Source of the DNA: an uncultured Ignavibacteriales bacterium
GTDB taxonomy: Bacteria; Bacteroidota; Ignavibacteria; Ignavibacteriales; Ignavibacteriaceae
Assembly (NCBI GenBank): GCA_937858935.1
Contig: CALLZX010000408.1
Coordinates: forward strand, 1-38,821
DNA length: 38,821 nt
Direction: 5' to 3'
Below are positions 17,741 to 25,970 of this stretch, piece by piece. Under the pieces are notes generated by a model. That model was not told the origin of the DNA, did not search any database, and worked only from the letters and a program-made list of their open reading frames with translations. The stretch's first letter is position 1. Each line of letters opens with the position of its first letter. The translations under genes were made by a program, and so were the position numbers.

Positions 17741-18547
17741 ATGAATCAGGAAAAAGTAAAACAATTTGTAGAAAAGAATTCAATACAAAATTTCATAATC
17801 GCTTTAATAATTTTTAATTCGATTACAATAGGTATGGAAACTTCCAGCGCAATAATGAACTCGTTTGGAAATATTCTCCTGCTTATAGATAAAATTATAC
17901 TTGTAATATTTGTGATAGAAATTTTATTGAAGTTTTATGCATATGGATTCGGTTTCTTTAAAAGCGGCTGGAATGTTTTTGATTTTTCAATAGTGGCAAT
18001 TGCTTTGCTGCCAGCTTCCGGAGCACTGGCTGTATTAAGATCGTTAAGAATTTTTAGGTCTCTACGTCTTATTAAAAACTTACCAAAGCTAAGGTTTATT
18101 GTTGAAGCCCTTCTTCACTCGCTGCCTAGCTTGGGCTGGATATTTGTTTTACTTGCTCTTGTCTTCTATGTATTTGCTGTTATTGGCACAAAACTTTTTG
18201 GTGCTGCTTATCCGGAATGGTTCGGTAATCTTGGGGCTTCAATGTTTTCATTATTCCAGATAATGACACTTGAAGGATGGGCTGAAATATCTAGAGAAAT
18301 TATGAAAGAATTTCCTCTGGCTAATATATACTTCATTATATTTATCCTGCTTGCATCATATACAACGCTTAACATTTTTATTGCAATTGTAGTAAATACA
18401 ATGAGCGAAGTTCAGCAAAAAACTTCAGCAACCAGTGTTGAGAAAATTGAAAATATCATTCAAGATGAAAAAGAAGAATTGAAAAACGATATTAACCTTT
18501 TAAAAGAACAAATACTTAAGATGGAAGAAAAGCTTCTGAGAAAATGA
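17741..18547 (+). CDS. Voltage-gated cation channel, BacNav/NaChBac family
   Basis: A single-domain six-helix channel subunit expected to form tetramers in the inner membrane. S1 is about 16-33, S2 45-66, S3 77-91, S4 95-115, S5 130-150, pore loop 165-182 and S6 195-222. S4 carries the voltage-sensing series Arg100, Arg103, Arg106, Arg109 and Lys112 at three-residue steps. The selectivity filter is TLEGWAE (176-182); NaChBac has TLESWAS. Residues 233-266 form the usual C-terminal coiled coil. The Gly after the filter Glu resembles domains I and III of eukaryotic calcium channels and the prokaryotic calcium channel CavMr as I recall it, so calcium permeability is possible (inference). Confidence 0.93.
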   Translation: MNQEKVKQFVEKNSIQNFIIALIIFNSITIGMETSSAIMNSFGNILLLIDKIILVIFVIEILLKFYAYGFGFFKSGWNVFDFSIVAIALLPASGALAVLRSLRIFRSLRLIKNLPKLRFIVEALLHSLPSLGWIFVLLALVFYVFAVIGTKLFGAAYPEWFGNLGASMFSLFQIMTLEGWAEISREIMKEFPLANIYFIIFILLASYTTLNIFIAIVVNTMSEVQQKTSATSVEKIENIIQDEKEELKNDINLLKEQILKMEEKLLRK

Positions 18548-18622
18548 TGTGCAGAATTTATTGTATTTATTATACCAAATGATAATTATAAAATTTTATA
18601 AATATATTTAAGAGAGCTAAAA

Positions 18623-19018
18623 ATGGATATTCTAAACACAATTCAATCAGCCCTTGGTGGCGGCGATAAGAAAGATGATCTTATGTCATCAGTTATGAGT
18701 CTGCTTGGCGGGCAAGGTGGATTAAATGGTTTAATCAGTCAGTTTGGTGCAAAAGGGTTAGGGGATGTTATTGGTTCCTGGGTAAGCACAGGAAAGAATC
18801 TTCCTATTTCTCCTGATCAGCTTCAGAGCGTTCTGGGAAACGATGCAATTAAAAATATAGCCTCTAAACTTGGTATGGATTCAAATGCATTAACTTCTCA
18901 ACTTTCAAATCTTCTGCCTGATGTTGTAGATAAATTAACCCCTGATGGTAAGGTTACTGAAGATGATATTATGAGTAAAGGAATTGATTTGCTCGGCGGA
19001 TTGTTTGGGAAGAGGTGA
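18623..19018 (+). CDS. YidB family (DUF937) protein
   Basis: A small Gly- and Leu-rich protein of 131 residues. The segment GLGDVIGSWVSTGKNLPISP, then a stretch ending LGMD and LPDVVDKLTPDGKV, is the core of the YidB/DUF937 family. No biochemical role is established. It has no signal peptide or membrane segment and is probably cytoplasmic. AGAGAG lies upstream of the ATG, and a strong terminator follows 24 bp after the stop, closing a transcription unit that may begin at CIA30 or at the channel. Confidence 0.88.
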   Translation: MDILNTIQSALGGGDKKDDLMSSVMSLLGGQGGLNGLISQFGAKGLGDVIGSWVSTGKNLPISPDQLQSVLGNDAIKNIASKLGMDSNALTSQLSNLLPDVVDKLTPDGKVTEDDIMSKGIDLLGGLFGKR

Positions 19019-19041
19019 ATTCTCCATCAATAATTAAATTC

Positions 19042-19072
19042 AAAGCCGTGGTAGAAATACTGCGGCTTTTTT
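19042..19072 (+). terminator. Intrinsic terminator after yidB-like gene
   Basis: AAAGCCG at 19042-19048 pairs with CGGCTTT at 19063-19069, with inner GTA/TAC pairs, and a T-run follows to 19072. It separates the yidB-like gene from the SDR gene. Confidence 0.85.
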
Positions 19073-19169
19073 ATTGATTCCAATATTAAAGCCCACCTTC
19101 TATAAAGGAACGAATTAACCTGGTTTATTGTTTTGAATAAAAAACAAAACATTAGAAAAAGAGGATAAA

Positions 19170-20030
19170 GTGAAAAATAAAGTAGTAATTATAACAGGGG
19201 CTAATAAAGGCATCGGTAAAGAAGCAGCAAAAGAAATTGCAAAACTTGGTGCTAAAGTTTATATGGCTTGCAGATCACTTGATTCTGCAAACCAGGTAAG
19301 AGATGAAATTATTAAAGAATCAAGCAATCAAAATATTTTTGTAAAACATCTCGATCTTGCTTCTGTTGATTCAATTATAAATTTTGCTGAGCAGTTCAAA
19401 AAGGAAGAACCTAAACTTGATGTGCTTATTAACAATGCGGGTCTCTGGACAAAAGTAAAAAAATTAACGGACATAAATGTTGAGCAGACTTTTGCTGTAA
19501 ATGTCCTTGGTCATCAACTTCTAACTCAATTACTCCTTGATGAATTGAAAAATGCGGCGCCGTCAAGAATTATAAATACTGCATCACATTTTGCCGGCGG
19601 ACTTGATATTGATGACATCAATTTTGATAAAAGAAATTACAATGAAACACATGCATACAAACAAACCAAGCAGGCAAACAGAATGCTTACCCGTGAATGG
19701 GCAAGAAGATTAGAAAACGATAACATCTCTGTTTATTCGATGACGCCTGGATTTATTCCCGATACTGAATTATTCAGAGAGCAAAATGTAGTTGGCAAAT
19801 TCTTAATAAAAGTTTTTGCACTGATTGAAGGAAGAACCATTGAACAGGGTGCTGATACAATTGTGTGGCTTGCATCAACAGATAAGATTACGGGAAGCAA
19901 CGGAGGCTTTTTCAATCAAAGAAAGGAAGAGAAATGTAAGTTCAATAATCCCGAGGATGAAAGAAAACTTTGGGATAAGTGCGAAGAATTTCTTAGCAAG
20001 ATAAAAATTAGCTATTCTGTTTTACAATAA
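19170..20030 (+). CDS. SDR family oxidoreductase (retinol dehydrogenase-like)
   Basis: A classical short-chain dehydrogenase: TGANKGIG at 9-16 binds NAD(P), INNAG is near 87-91, and the catalytic Ser139, Tyr163 and Lys167 are in place (YKQTK). CRS at 34-36 after the second strand suggests NADP preference. Overall it resembles the retinol dehydrogenase/WW-domain oxidoreductase branch. The bacterial substrate is unknown. Length is 286. The start is GTG at 19170 with GAGG a few bases upstream. A small membrane protein gene follows after 21 bp, probably in the same transcript. Confidence 0.9.
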   Translation: MKNKVVIITGANKGIGKEAAKEIAKLGAKVYMACRSLDSANQVRDEIIKESSNQNIFVKHLDLASVDSIINFAEQFKKEEPKLDVLINNAGLWTKVKKLTDINVEQTFAVNVLGHQLLTQLLLDELKNAAPSRIINTASHFAGGLDIDDINFDKRNYNETHAYKQTKQANRMLTREWARRLENDNISVYSMTPGFIPDTELFREQNVVGKFLIKVFALIEGRTIEQGADTIVWLASTDKITGSNGGFFNQRKEEKCKFNNPEDERKLWDKCEEFLSKIKISYSVLQ

Positions 20031-20051
20031 TCCTAAAGCTGGATATAAACT

Positions 20052-20504
20052 ATGAGACTCAATTTAGATGAAATCCATTATCGGATCAGAACTGATAATA
20101 AATTTAAGAAACGATTAAGAAATATTGTGCTGATTGGTGGAGCAGGCATTATGCTTATTGCTGTTCTTGGTGTTATAGGCATTGTTTTCTTCTCTTCGGC
20201 AATAATTGGTTTCTTATTTGCAAATGCTCCAGGACTTTTTGAGATAGGTTTCAATTATGTCCGTGATTTTGCAAGTTCATTTATGCTGGAAGACCTAACT
20301 GCAATTTTGACTCCGCTTACAGGCGGTACGAATATAAACGAAATGAAAAATCTTGTTACACAGTATTTCGATCAATTAAGCAATAACCCTGCAATTGATT
20401 TTCAGAACTTCCAGAATTTTATTACAACTGTAAAAAATTCATTAATGGATAATCAAATAAGCAATACAGAATTAGAATTGGTTAGAAAGTTTTTGTTGAA
20501 TTAA
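20052..20504 (+). CDS. Small single-span membrane protein of unknown function
   Basis: No family is recognised. Residues 1-23 are basic and helical, and one long hydrophobic segment (about 24-56) is rich in Gly, Ile and Phe. The remainder is soluble, with a helical C-terminal part (residues 95-150). It begins 21 bp after the SDR gene. The ribosome binding site is weak. A hairpin at 20527-20563 follows the stop and could end the transcript. Confidence 0.65.
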   Translation: MRLNLDEIHYRIRTDNKFKKRLRNIVLIGGAGIMLIAVLGVIGIVFFSSAIIGFLFANAPGLFEIGFNYVRDFASSFMLEDLTAILTPLTGGTNINEMKNLVTQYFDQLSNNPAIDFQNFQNFITTVKNSLMDNQISNTELELVRKFLLN

Positions 20505-20526
20505 GAATATTAAAGTAGAATACTTG

Positions 20527-20563
20527 GAAGCGGAGAATATTCTGCCACAGAGATCTCTGCTTC
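20527..20563 (+). terminator. Hairpin, possible weak terminator
   Basis: GAAGCGGAGA (20527-20536) pairs with TCTCTGCTTC (20554-20563) with one G-U pair. The following bases are T-rich (TGATTTATTTATTT) but not a clean T-run, so termination strength is uncertain. The rest of the 244-bp gap up to 20749 is AT-rich and presumably holds the promoter for the sbtA-purK-purE genes; I see no riboswitch-like structure. Confidence 0.45.
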
Positions 20564-20748
20564 TGATTTATTTATTTAAAAGATTATTAATCATAATCTT
20601 AAAGTCATTAAAGTATTTTACCAGCCAAGCGCCCTGAAAAATTGCCACAACTTAATGTCTTAAAATAGGCTAACTTTTTATATTTTAATTGCAAAATCTC
20701 AAAGAAATTATCAATTTTAGTCTAGTAATAGTCTGGTAAAAATTCATT

Positions 20749-21714
20749 ATGGATTTTCAAATACTTATATCGAACATTACCAATCCCACCCTGCTCTTTT
20801 TTATTCTGGGTATTCTTGCAGTTATTATTAAAAGTGATCTGCAAATTCCCGAATCATCCAGCAAGTTTATTTCGCTTTATCTCTTATTTGCAATAGGATT
20901 TAAAGGCGGGCAGGAATTAGCAAACAGTCAATACACCGCTGAAATAACTTATACTCTTCTTTGGGGTGTTGTTGTGGCTTCGATTATTCCTTTATATACA
21001 ATTTTTCATACTTAAGAGAAAACTTAGTGCCAGCGACTCTGGGGCAATAGCTGCTGCTTACGGATCAGTAAGTGCTGTTACATTTGTTGCCGCTGTTTCT
21101 TTTCTTGAAATGCAGCAGATTCCCTATGGCGGTCATATGGTTGCGGTAATGGCATTGATGGAATCTCCCGCAATTGTAATTGGTGTAATTTTAATGATGC
21201 AGTTTGGAAAAGAATCCGGCAAAGCTGTTGATTGGAAATCAATAATACAGCATTCATTTACTAATGGAAGTGTTGTGATGATTTTAGGAAGCCTGATTAT
21301 TGGGCTTATTGCGGACACAAAACAAGCAGAGGGAATTAAACCCTTTACAAATGATATCTTTAAAGGTTTTCTTGCAATATTTCTTTTGGAACTGGGAATG
21401 GTCGTGGCAAAACGATTTTCAGCATTTACAAAATATGGTTGGTTTGTATCATTATTTGCTATCATCATACCAATTATAAATGGCTGTATTGTTGCCTACT
21501 TAAGTCAATTTTTAACTCCGGATATTGGTAATAGATTTATTCTTGCAATACTTTCAGCAAGCGCATCTTATATTGCTGTGCCTGCTGCAATGAGAATAGC
21601 TGCACCTGATGCAGATCCCGGTTTATATATTCCTATGGCATTAGGAATTTTTTTCCAGTTAACATCACGATTGGAATTCCACTTTATTTTACATTAGTTA
21701 ATTCGTTTACGTAA
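20749..21714 (+). pseudogene. sbtA: SbtA-type sodium-dependent bicarbonate transporter, interrupted by two single-T frameshifts
   Basis: The pieces match the SbtA/DUF897 permease family: LLFFILGILAVIIKSDLQIP and LLFAIGFKGGQELA in the first part, then KRKLSASDSGAIAAAYGSV, PYGGHMVAVMALMESPAIV and YIPMALGI in a second frame. The first frame stops at 21015. Removing one T from the T5 run at 21002-21006 joins it to the second frame. Adding one T to the T7 run at 21648-21654 restores the family ending, with PVNITIGIPLYFTL, and a stop at 21712-21714 that overlaps the purK start. The two shifts compensate, giving an intact product of about 321 residues. Either the assembly has homopolymer errors or the gene is truly disrupted or slippage-prone. 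SbtA imports bicarbonate with sodium across the inner membrane. Confidence 0.85.
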
Positions 21715-22871
21715 TGGAAAAATTAGTAACATCAGAAGTTAAGCTTGGAATAATTGCGGGCGGACAATTAGGTAAAATGCTTGTCCTTTCAGCAAGCAAT
21801 TGGAATGTTAAAACTTACGTTCTTGACAAAGAGGATCACTGTCCCGCTTCTTCCTCTTGCACGTTTTTCTTTAAGGGAGATCAACTGAACTATGATGATG
21901 TTTATCAATTTGGTCAGCTTGTTGATGTCTTAACTCTCGAGCTTGAAAATGTAAATGTCGATGCACTTAAAAAGTTAAAACTGGAAGGTAAAAGAATTTA
22001 TCCCGATCCGGATAAACTTGAGATTATCCAGGATAAAGGTTTACAAAAGCAATTCTACGAAAAAATAAAAGTTCAATCATCATCATTTTCACTTTTTAAT
22101 AGCAAGCAGGAAATTATTTCGGCATTTGAATCAGGAAGGTTAAACATCCCGTTTGTCCAAAAGCTTCGTAAGGGAGGTTATGATGGAAAAGGTGTTTCAA
22201 TAATTCGTTCTAAGGATGATCTGAATAATTTGCTTGATGGTGCTTCTGTGGTTGAAGATATTGTTGATGTGGATAAAGAGATATCTGCAATAGTTGCGCG
22301 GAATGAACGCCGAGAAGTTAAATGTCATCCAACAGTAGAGATGGAATTTAATTCACAAGAAAACCTTGTTGAGAAACTTATCTGCCCATCTACTTTACCT
22401 GGAGAAATTGAAAATGAAGCAGAAGATATCGCTATTAAAATTATTACTGAATTAAATCTTTACGGTTTACTTGCTGTAGAAATGTTCGTTGATAAAAACA
22501 ACAAGATCTGGGTTAATGAAATAGCACCGCGCCCGCATAACAGTGGACATCATACGATCGAAAGCGCAATAACATCGCAGTTTGAGCAACTACTTCGTGC
22601 AATTTTTAATCTTCCTCTTGGCAGCACAAAACTAAAAATGCCTGCTGTAATGATAAACCTGTTAGGGGACCCGGGATATGAAGGCAAAGTTAGATATGAA
22701 GGACTTAGTGAGTGTATGGAAATTGAAGGAGTAAAAATTCATTTATATGGAAAGAAAACAACAAAGCCATTTAGAAAAATGGGACACGTAACCGTTTTGG
22801 CTCCAACAATAGATGAAGCAAAAAGAAAGGCAGATTTTGTTAAACAAAAAATGAAGATTGTATCATGGTAA
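21714..22871 (+). CDS. purK: 5-(carboxyamino)imidazole ribonucleotide synthase
   Basis: PurK uses ATP and bicarbonate to carboxylate aminoimidazole ribonucleotide to N5-CAIR in purine synthesis. It is an ATP-grasp enzyme: the N-terminal LGIIAGGQLGKMLVLSA is the family hallmark, followed by LELENV, QDKGLQKQF, the ATP-binding KLRKGGYDGKG and the metal-binding region VNEIAPRPHNSGHHTIE. Length 385 is typical. The ATG shares its A with the TAA of the sbtA frame (TAATG), indicating translational coupling to a bicarbonate transporter. It overlaps purE by seven bases. No strong ribosome binding site is seen, consistent with coupling. Confidence 0.96.
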   Translation: MEKLVTSEVKLGIIAGGQLGKMLVLSASNWNVKTYVLDKEDHCPASSSCTFFFKGDQLNYDDVYQFGQLVDVLTLELENVNVDALKKLKLEGKRIYPDPDKLEIIQDKGLQKQFYEKIKVQSSSFSLFNSKQEIISAFESGRLNIPFVQKLRKGGYDGKGVSIIRSKDDLNNLLDGASVVEDIVDVDKEISAIVARNERREVKCHPTVEMEFNSQENLVEKLICPSTLPGEIENEAEDIAIKIITELNLYGLLAVEMFVDKNNKIWVNEIAPRPHNSGHHTIESAITSQFEQLLRAIFNLPLGSTKLKMPAVMINLLGDPGYEGKVRYEGLSECMEIEGVKIHLYGKKTTKPFRKMGHVTVLAPTIDEAKRKADFVKQKMKIVSW

Positions 22872-23365
22872 ATCCGTTAGTAAGTATTATAATGGGGTCA
22901 GATTCAGATTTGAATGTTATGCAGGAAGCTGGAAAAGTTTTAAAAGAATTTAACATTCCATTCGAGATTACAATTGTTTCGGCTCACCGTACGCCTAAAA
23001 GGTTATTTGAATTTTCTGAGAACGCACATAAAAGAGGTATAAATGTTATTATTGCTGGTGCAGGAGGTTCTGCCCATTTACCGGGAATGGTTGCTGCGAT
23101 CTCTCCATTGCCTGTTATCGGAGTTCCTGTTAAATCTTCAAATTCTTTAGATGGATGGGATTCGATACTTTCAATTTTGCAAATGCCCGGTGGAGTTCCG
23201 GTTGCAACTGTTGCATTAAATAATGCAAAGAATGCCGGACTTCTCGCTGTTCAAATTCTTTCTGTTGCCGATGAAAAACTAAAAGAAAAAATGATCTCTT
23301 ATAAAGACAAGCTTTGTTCTGATGTGATGAAAAAGATTGATAATATTGAAAGAAGTAGTTTCTAA
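22865..23365 (+). CDS. purE: N5-carboxyaminoimidazole ribonucleotide mutase
   Basis: Class I PurE converts N5-CAIR, the PurK product, to CAIR. The signature MGSDSDLNVM near residues 10-19, SAHRTP near 40-45 and AGAGGSAHLPGM near 66-77 are all present, with VPVKSS and PGGVPVAT later. Length 166 is normal; the enzyme is an octamer in the cytoplasm. It overlaps purK by seven bases, so the two enzymes are made together, and the unstable intermediate passes between them. It is the last gene of the sbtA-purK-purE unit. Confidence 0.97.
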   Translation: MVNPLVSIIMGSDSDLNVMQEAGKVLKEFNIPFEITIVSAHRTPKRLFEFSENAHKRGINVIIAGAGGSAHLPGMVAAISPLPVIGVPVKSSNSLDGWDSILSILQMPGGVPVATVALNNAKNAGLLAVQILSVADEKLKEKMISYKDKLCSDVMKKIDNIERSSF

Positions 23366-23397
23366 TCTTTTTACGTTTTCATTTTTAATACCATACA

Positions 23398-24006
23398 CTA
23401 CAATTTTAAGTTAATGCCTATTCCAATTCCCCCGACAAGCAAACTTTCCAGATGTGGATACAAATTTAAGGCTGCATTACTTTGATGAATAAAATAAAGA
23501 GCAACATCAAAGGCTAATAAAAATCCGCCTTGCAATAACAAACTGTTTCCATATCCTCTCAATCGTTCAGAACTTGAGGAATTTTTCGATCGCTCTTTTA
23601 AATAAAATCCGGTAGCAATGTAAGCAACATCAAGACCAGCATTTAGCAAAAGAAAGCTTTGAAGAGAACTGTATTCATGAAGAATTTCTAATTTTGTCAT
23701 TGATGAGGGCTCATAATTTACGGCATTTAGGTATCCCAAGGCGGCGATACCAAGATTAACAACATTCCACATTGCATTAAACTGTTGAAAATATTTTGCT
23801 TCACCGCTTGCTTTGAAGTTTCCATAAGTGCCTGCCAAAATATTTCCTGCTGCCCAGCTGCCAAGAACAAGCATGGCGGTTTCATTTATGTTCATTCTGT
23901 TCTGGTGAAAAGAGTAGAAAACTGAATCGTTTTGTGCATATGCAGAGAGCGTAAATAAAAATGTGAAAAAGAATAGATAAAAATTAAAAGGTTTTCTTGA
24001 TATCAT
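23398..24006 (-). CDS. Exported or membrane protein of unknown function (DUF6992-like)
   Basis: The N-terminus is a signal peptide (FYLFFFTFLFTLSAYAQ), and three or four further hydrophobic segments follow in about 200 residues. Segments such as RMNINETAMLVLGSWAAGN and FNAMWNVVNLGIAALGYLNA resemble Bacteroidota proteins that I recall being grouped as DUF6992, with low certainty on the number. I chose ATG 24006; a TTG five codons upstream (24021) is the alternative and neither has a strong ribosome binding site. It converges with purE and is divergent from the beta-barrel gene at 24200. No function can be given. Confidence 0.7.
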   Translation of the reverse strand: MISRKPFNFYLFFFTFLFTLSAYAQNDSVFYSFHQNRMNINETAMLVLGSWAAGNILAGTYGNFKASGEAKYFQQFNAMWNVVNLGIAALGYLNAVNYEPSSMTKLEILHEYSSLQSFLLLNAGLDVAYIATGFYLKERSKNSSSSERLRGYGNSLLLQGGFLLAFDVALYFIHQSNAALNLYPHLESLLVGGIGIGINLKL

Positions 24007-24142
24007 AATATTATATAACAAACCAGGATTTCGTTAAGTTCCTTTTTATTCTATTAGCATAAGTTTATCATTCATTCTTACCAACTCATCTTCCCAAAAC
24101 ACAGGTTCATCTTCTTATTTTTTCTAACGCTATGTATGCTTC

Positions 24143-24187
24143 TTAAGTTTGGAACAGAAACTTAAACACATTTATTCACAAACTTAA
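24143..24187. promoter_or_regulatory. Inverted and direct repeats of TTAAGTTT upstream of a beta-barrel gene
   Basis: TTAAGTTT (24143-24150) and AAACTTAA (24158-24165) form a perfect 8-bp inverted repeat with a 7-base loop, and a further AAACTTAA is at 24180-24187, just before the ribosome binding site AAAGG. The arrangement suggests regulator half-sites, but the AT content makes chance possible. Confidence 0.35.
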
Positions 24188-24199
24188 AAGGATACAAAA

Positions 24200-24781
24200 A
24201 TGAAAAAATTACTCTTTACTATCGTTGCTTTAGCGCTTCTTACAGTATTCAATCAATCTCGAGCTCAGGATAAGTGGAGTTTGGAACTGAGACCTGGGGT
24301 CAATTACGCCACTCAAGACATTGCAGATGCTAATCTTGAGCTCGGTTTTGGTACCGAGTTAACAATCGCATATCGTTTTATGCCTCATCTTGCTGCCTAT
24401 GCAGGATGGAGTTATAACAATTTTGCAGTTGATCAATCTTTCGCGGGAACTGATGCAAGCTTTGAAGAAACCGGATACACTTTGGGATTACAATTTATTC
24501 ACCCAATAGGAGAATCAAATGTAAAATACCTGGTTAGAGCCGGAGGAACTTACAATCACATCGAAATAGAAAATAATAGTGGTGATATTATAATTGATTC
24601 AGGTCACGGAATGGGCTGGCAGGCAGAAGCCGGCTTGGTAATTCCTTTGAGTGAAAAATTTTCTCTCTTGCCAAGTTTAAGATATCGTTCGCTCAATCGG
24701 CCTATAAAAATAAACAATCTAAATACGACTGTTGATTTGAATTACTTATCAGTTGGAGTTGGTTTATCCTGGTCTTTTTAA
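24200..24781 (+). CDS. Outer-membrane beta-barrel protein
   Basis: A 193-residue exported protein. The signal peptide (residues 1-22) ends RAQD. The mature part shows alternating amphipathic strands (WSLELRPGVNYAT, LTIAYRFMPHLAAYAGWSY, GYTLGLQFIHPI, WQAEAGLVIPLS, SVGVGLSWSF) and ends in Phe, the usual outer-membrane barrel signal. It resembles the small OmpA-like/porin-like barrels that Bacteroidota carry in number. AAAGGA precedes the ATG. Ligand or role unknown; it lies upstream of a LytS/LytTR system but a palindrome separates them. Confidence 0.85.
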   Translation: MKKLLFTIVALALLTVFNQSRAQDKWSLELRPGVNYATQDIADANLELGFGTELTIAYRFMPHLAAYAGWSYNNFAVDQSFAGTDASFEETGYTLGLQFIHPIGESNVKYLVRAGGTYNHIEIENNSGDIIIDSGHGMGWQAEAGLVIPLSEKFSLLPSLRYRSLNRPIKINNLNTTVDLNYLSVGVGLSWSF

Positions 24782-24792
24782 GAATGCTGCCA

Positions 24793-24873
24793 TGTCATTC
24801 TGAACGGAACGAAGTGGCGTGAAGAATCTCAAGGAATAAATTCAGGAGATTCTTCGCTTTGCTCAGAATGACA
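24793..24873. repeat. Palindromic GTCATT repeat, copy 2
   Basis: An inverted repeat of about 81 bp. TGTCATTCTGA at the left end pairs with TCAGAATGACA at the right, and GAAGAATCTC (24821-24830) pairs exactly with GAGATTCTTC (24846-24855). It fills most of the gap between the beta-barrel gene and the LytS-type kinase and could end the barrel transcript. The type (GTCATTCTGAxxxxGAAGAATCTC) is a familiar dispersed palindrome. Confidence 0.85.
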
Positions 24874-24925
24874 TCAAAAAACATAAGCATCTTAAAATCT
24901 TTTTAACGAATTTTGAAGTGTGAAA

Positions 24926-25966
24926 ATGAAACTAAATAAAAATACGATTCTTGCAATTTTACTACTTGCATTTTTTGTACAACTCATAATTATTACCTAC
25001 AACTATGCTACTGGTTTTATTGAAGTATCAGGCGTTATAAATTTTTTAACAAGACTTACCATTGGAATATCATTCAGTTTTGTTTTTGCTTTGTTGCTTG
25101 TTTTTTTAGATCTTCAAATTATAAACATATTAGATAAGCTCTTTCCATTACCTAAAAAGTTTATTCCAAGAATTCCCTCAGAACTTTTTCTTTCTGTAAT
25201 TGTTGGAGCAATTATCGGTTCACTTGTAACTATAATTGCCGGAACACTTATGCCGTACGTTGATGGACTACTTAAGAATATTATCAACAACTCACTTATC
25301 ACTTCTGTTATTAACATTATAATGATAAGTGTTATTGAAGCTATCCTCTGGTTTAGGCGTGGCCAGGAATCTCTGATCAAATCAGAAAAACTTGAAAGAG
25401 AAAATTCGCAGATTAGATTTGAAACGTTGAAGAGTCAGCTTAATCCGCATTTTCTTTTTAATAGTTTGAATGTTCTTTCCTCATTAATAAAACACGATGC
25501 TGATAAAGCTCAAAATTTTGTGGATGAGTTTTCGTCTGTCTACAGATATACTTTAGATGTAATTGAAAAACCCGTTGTTGAATTAAGAGAAGAAATTGAT
25601 TTTGCAAAATCGTTTTTGTATTTGCAGAAAATAAGATTTAATAACGCTGTTGATATGGAAATAAATGTTGATGTATCAAGGTTGAATTATTTGGTTCCGC
25701 CGCTTGCTGTTCAGACATTACTTGAAAATGCTTTTAAGCACAACAAAGCAACGGCTGACAGTCCGTTAAAAATGAAAATCTATAATGAAAACGATTCGTT
25801 AGTCGTCGTTAATAATCTTCAGCCAAAGATTAAAGGAGCAGATTCAAAAGGAATCGGACTAAATAATCTTAGAAAAAGATATGATTTGCTGGGAGTAAAG
25901 CTTCCGCAATTTTCAGTTACTGAAAAAGAATACATTGCAAAAATTCCATTGATAAACCCGGAGTAA
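24926..25966 (+). CDS. LytS/YpdA-type sensor histidine kinase
   Basis: Four N-terminal membrane helices (about 8-28, 36-66, 88-110 and 122-142) are followed by a His_kinase (PF06580) domain: SQLNPHFLFNSLNVLSSLI, with phospho-acceptor His near residue 175. A HATPase region follows, with VPPLAVQTLLENAFKHN and GIGLNNLRKRYDLL. There is no separate extracellular sensor domain, so the membrane part is the likely sensor. I prefer ATG 24926, seven bases after GAAG; a GTG two codons upstream is equally in frame. Its partner is the LytTR regulator at 26077, separated by a palindromic repeat. Confidence 0.92.
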   Translation: MKLNKNTILAILLLAFFVQLIIITYNYATGFIEVSGVINFLTRLTIGISFSFVFALLLVFLDLQIINILDKLFPLPKKFIPRIPSELFLSVIVGAIIGSLVTIIAGTLMPYVDGLLKNIINNSLITSVINIIMISVIEAILWFRRGQESLIKSEKLERENSQIRFETLKSQLNPHFLFNSLNVLSSLIKHDADKAQNFVDEFSSVYRYTLDVIEKPVVELREEIDFAKSFLYLQKIRFNNAVDMEINVDVSRLNYLVPPLAVQTLLENAFKHNKATADSPLKMKIYNENDSLVVVNNLQPKIKGADSKGIGLNNLRKRYDLLGVKLPQFSVTEKEYIAKIPLINPE

Positions 25967-25970
25967 AGTA

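Noticed and set aside
21133..21468. Minus-strand open frame of 111 codons
   Set aside because: It is a shadow of the conserved middle part of the SbtA-type gene.
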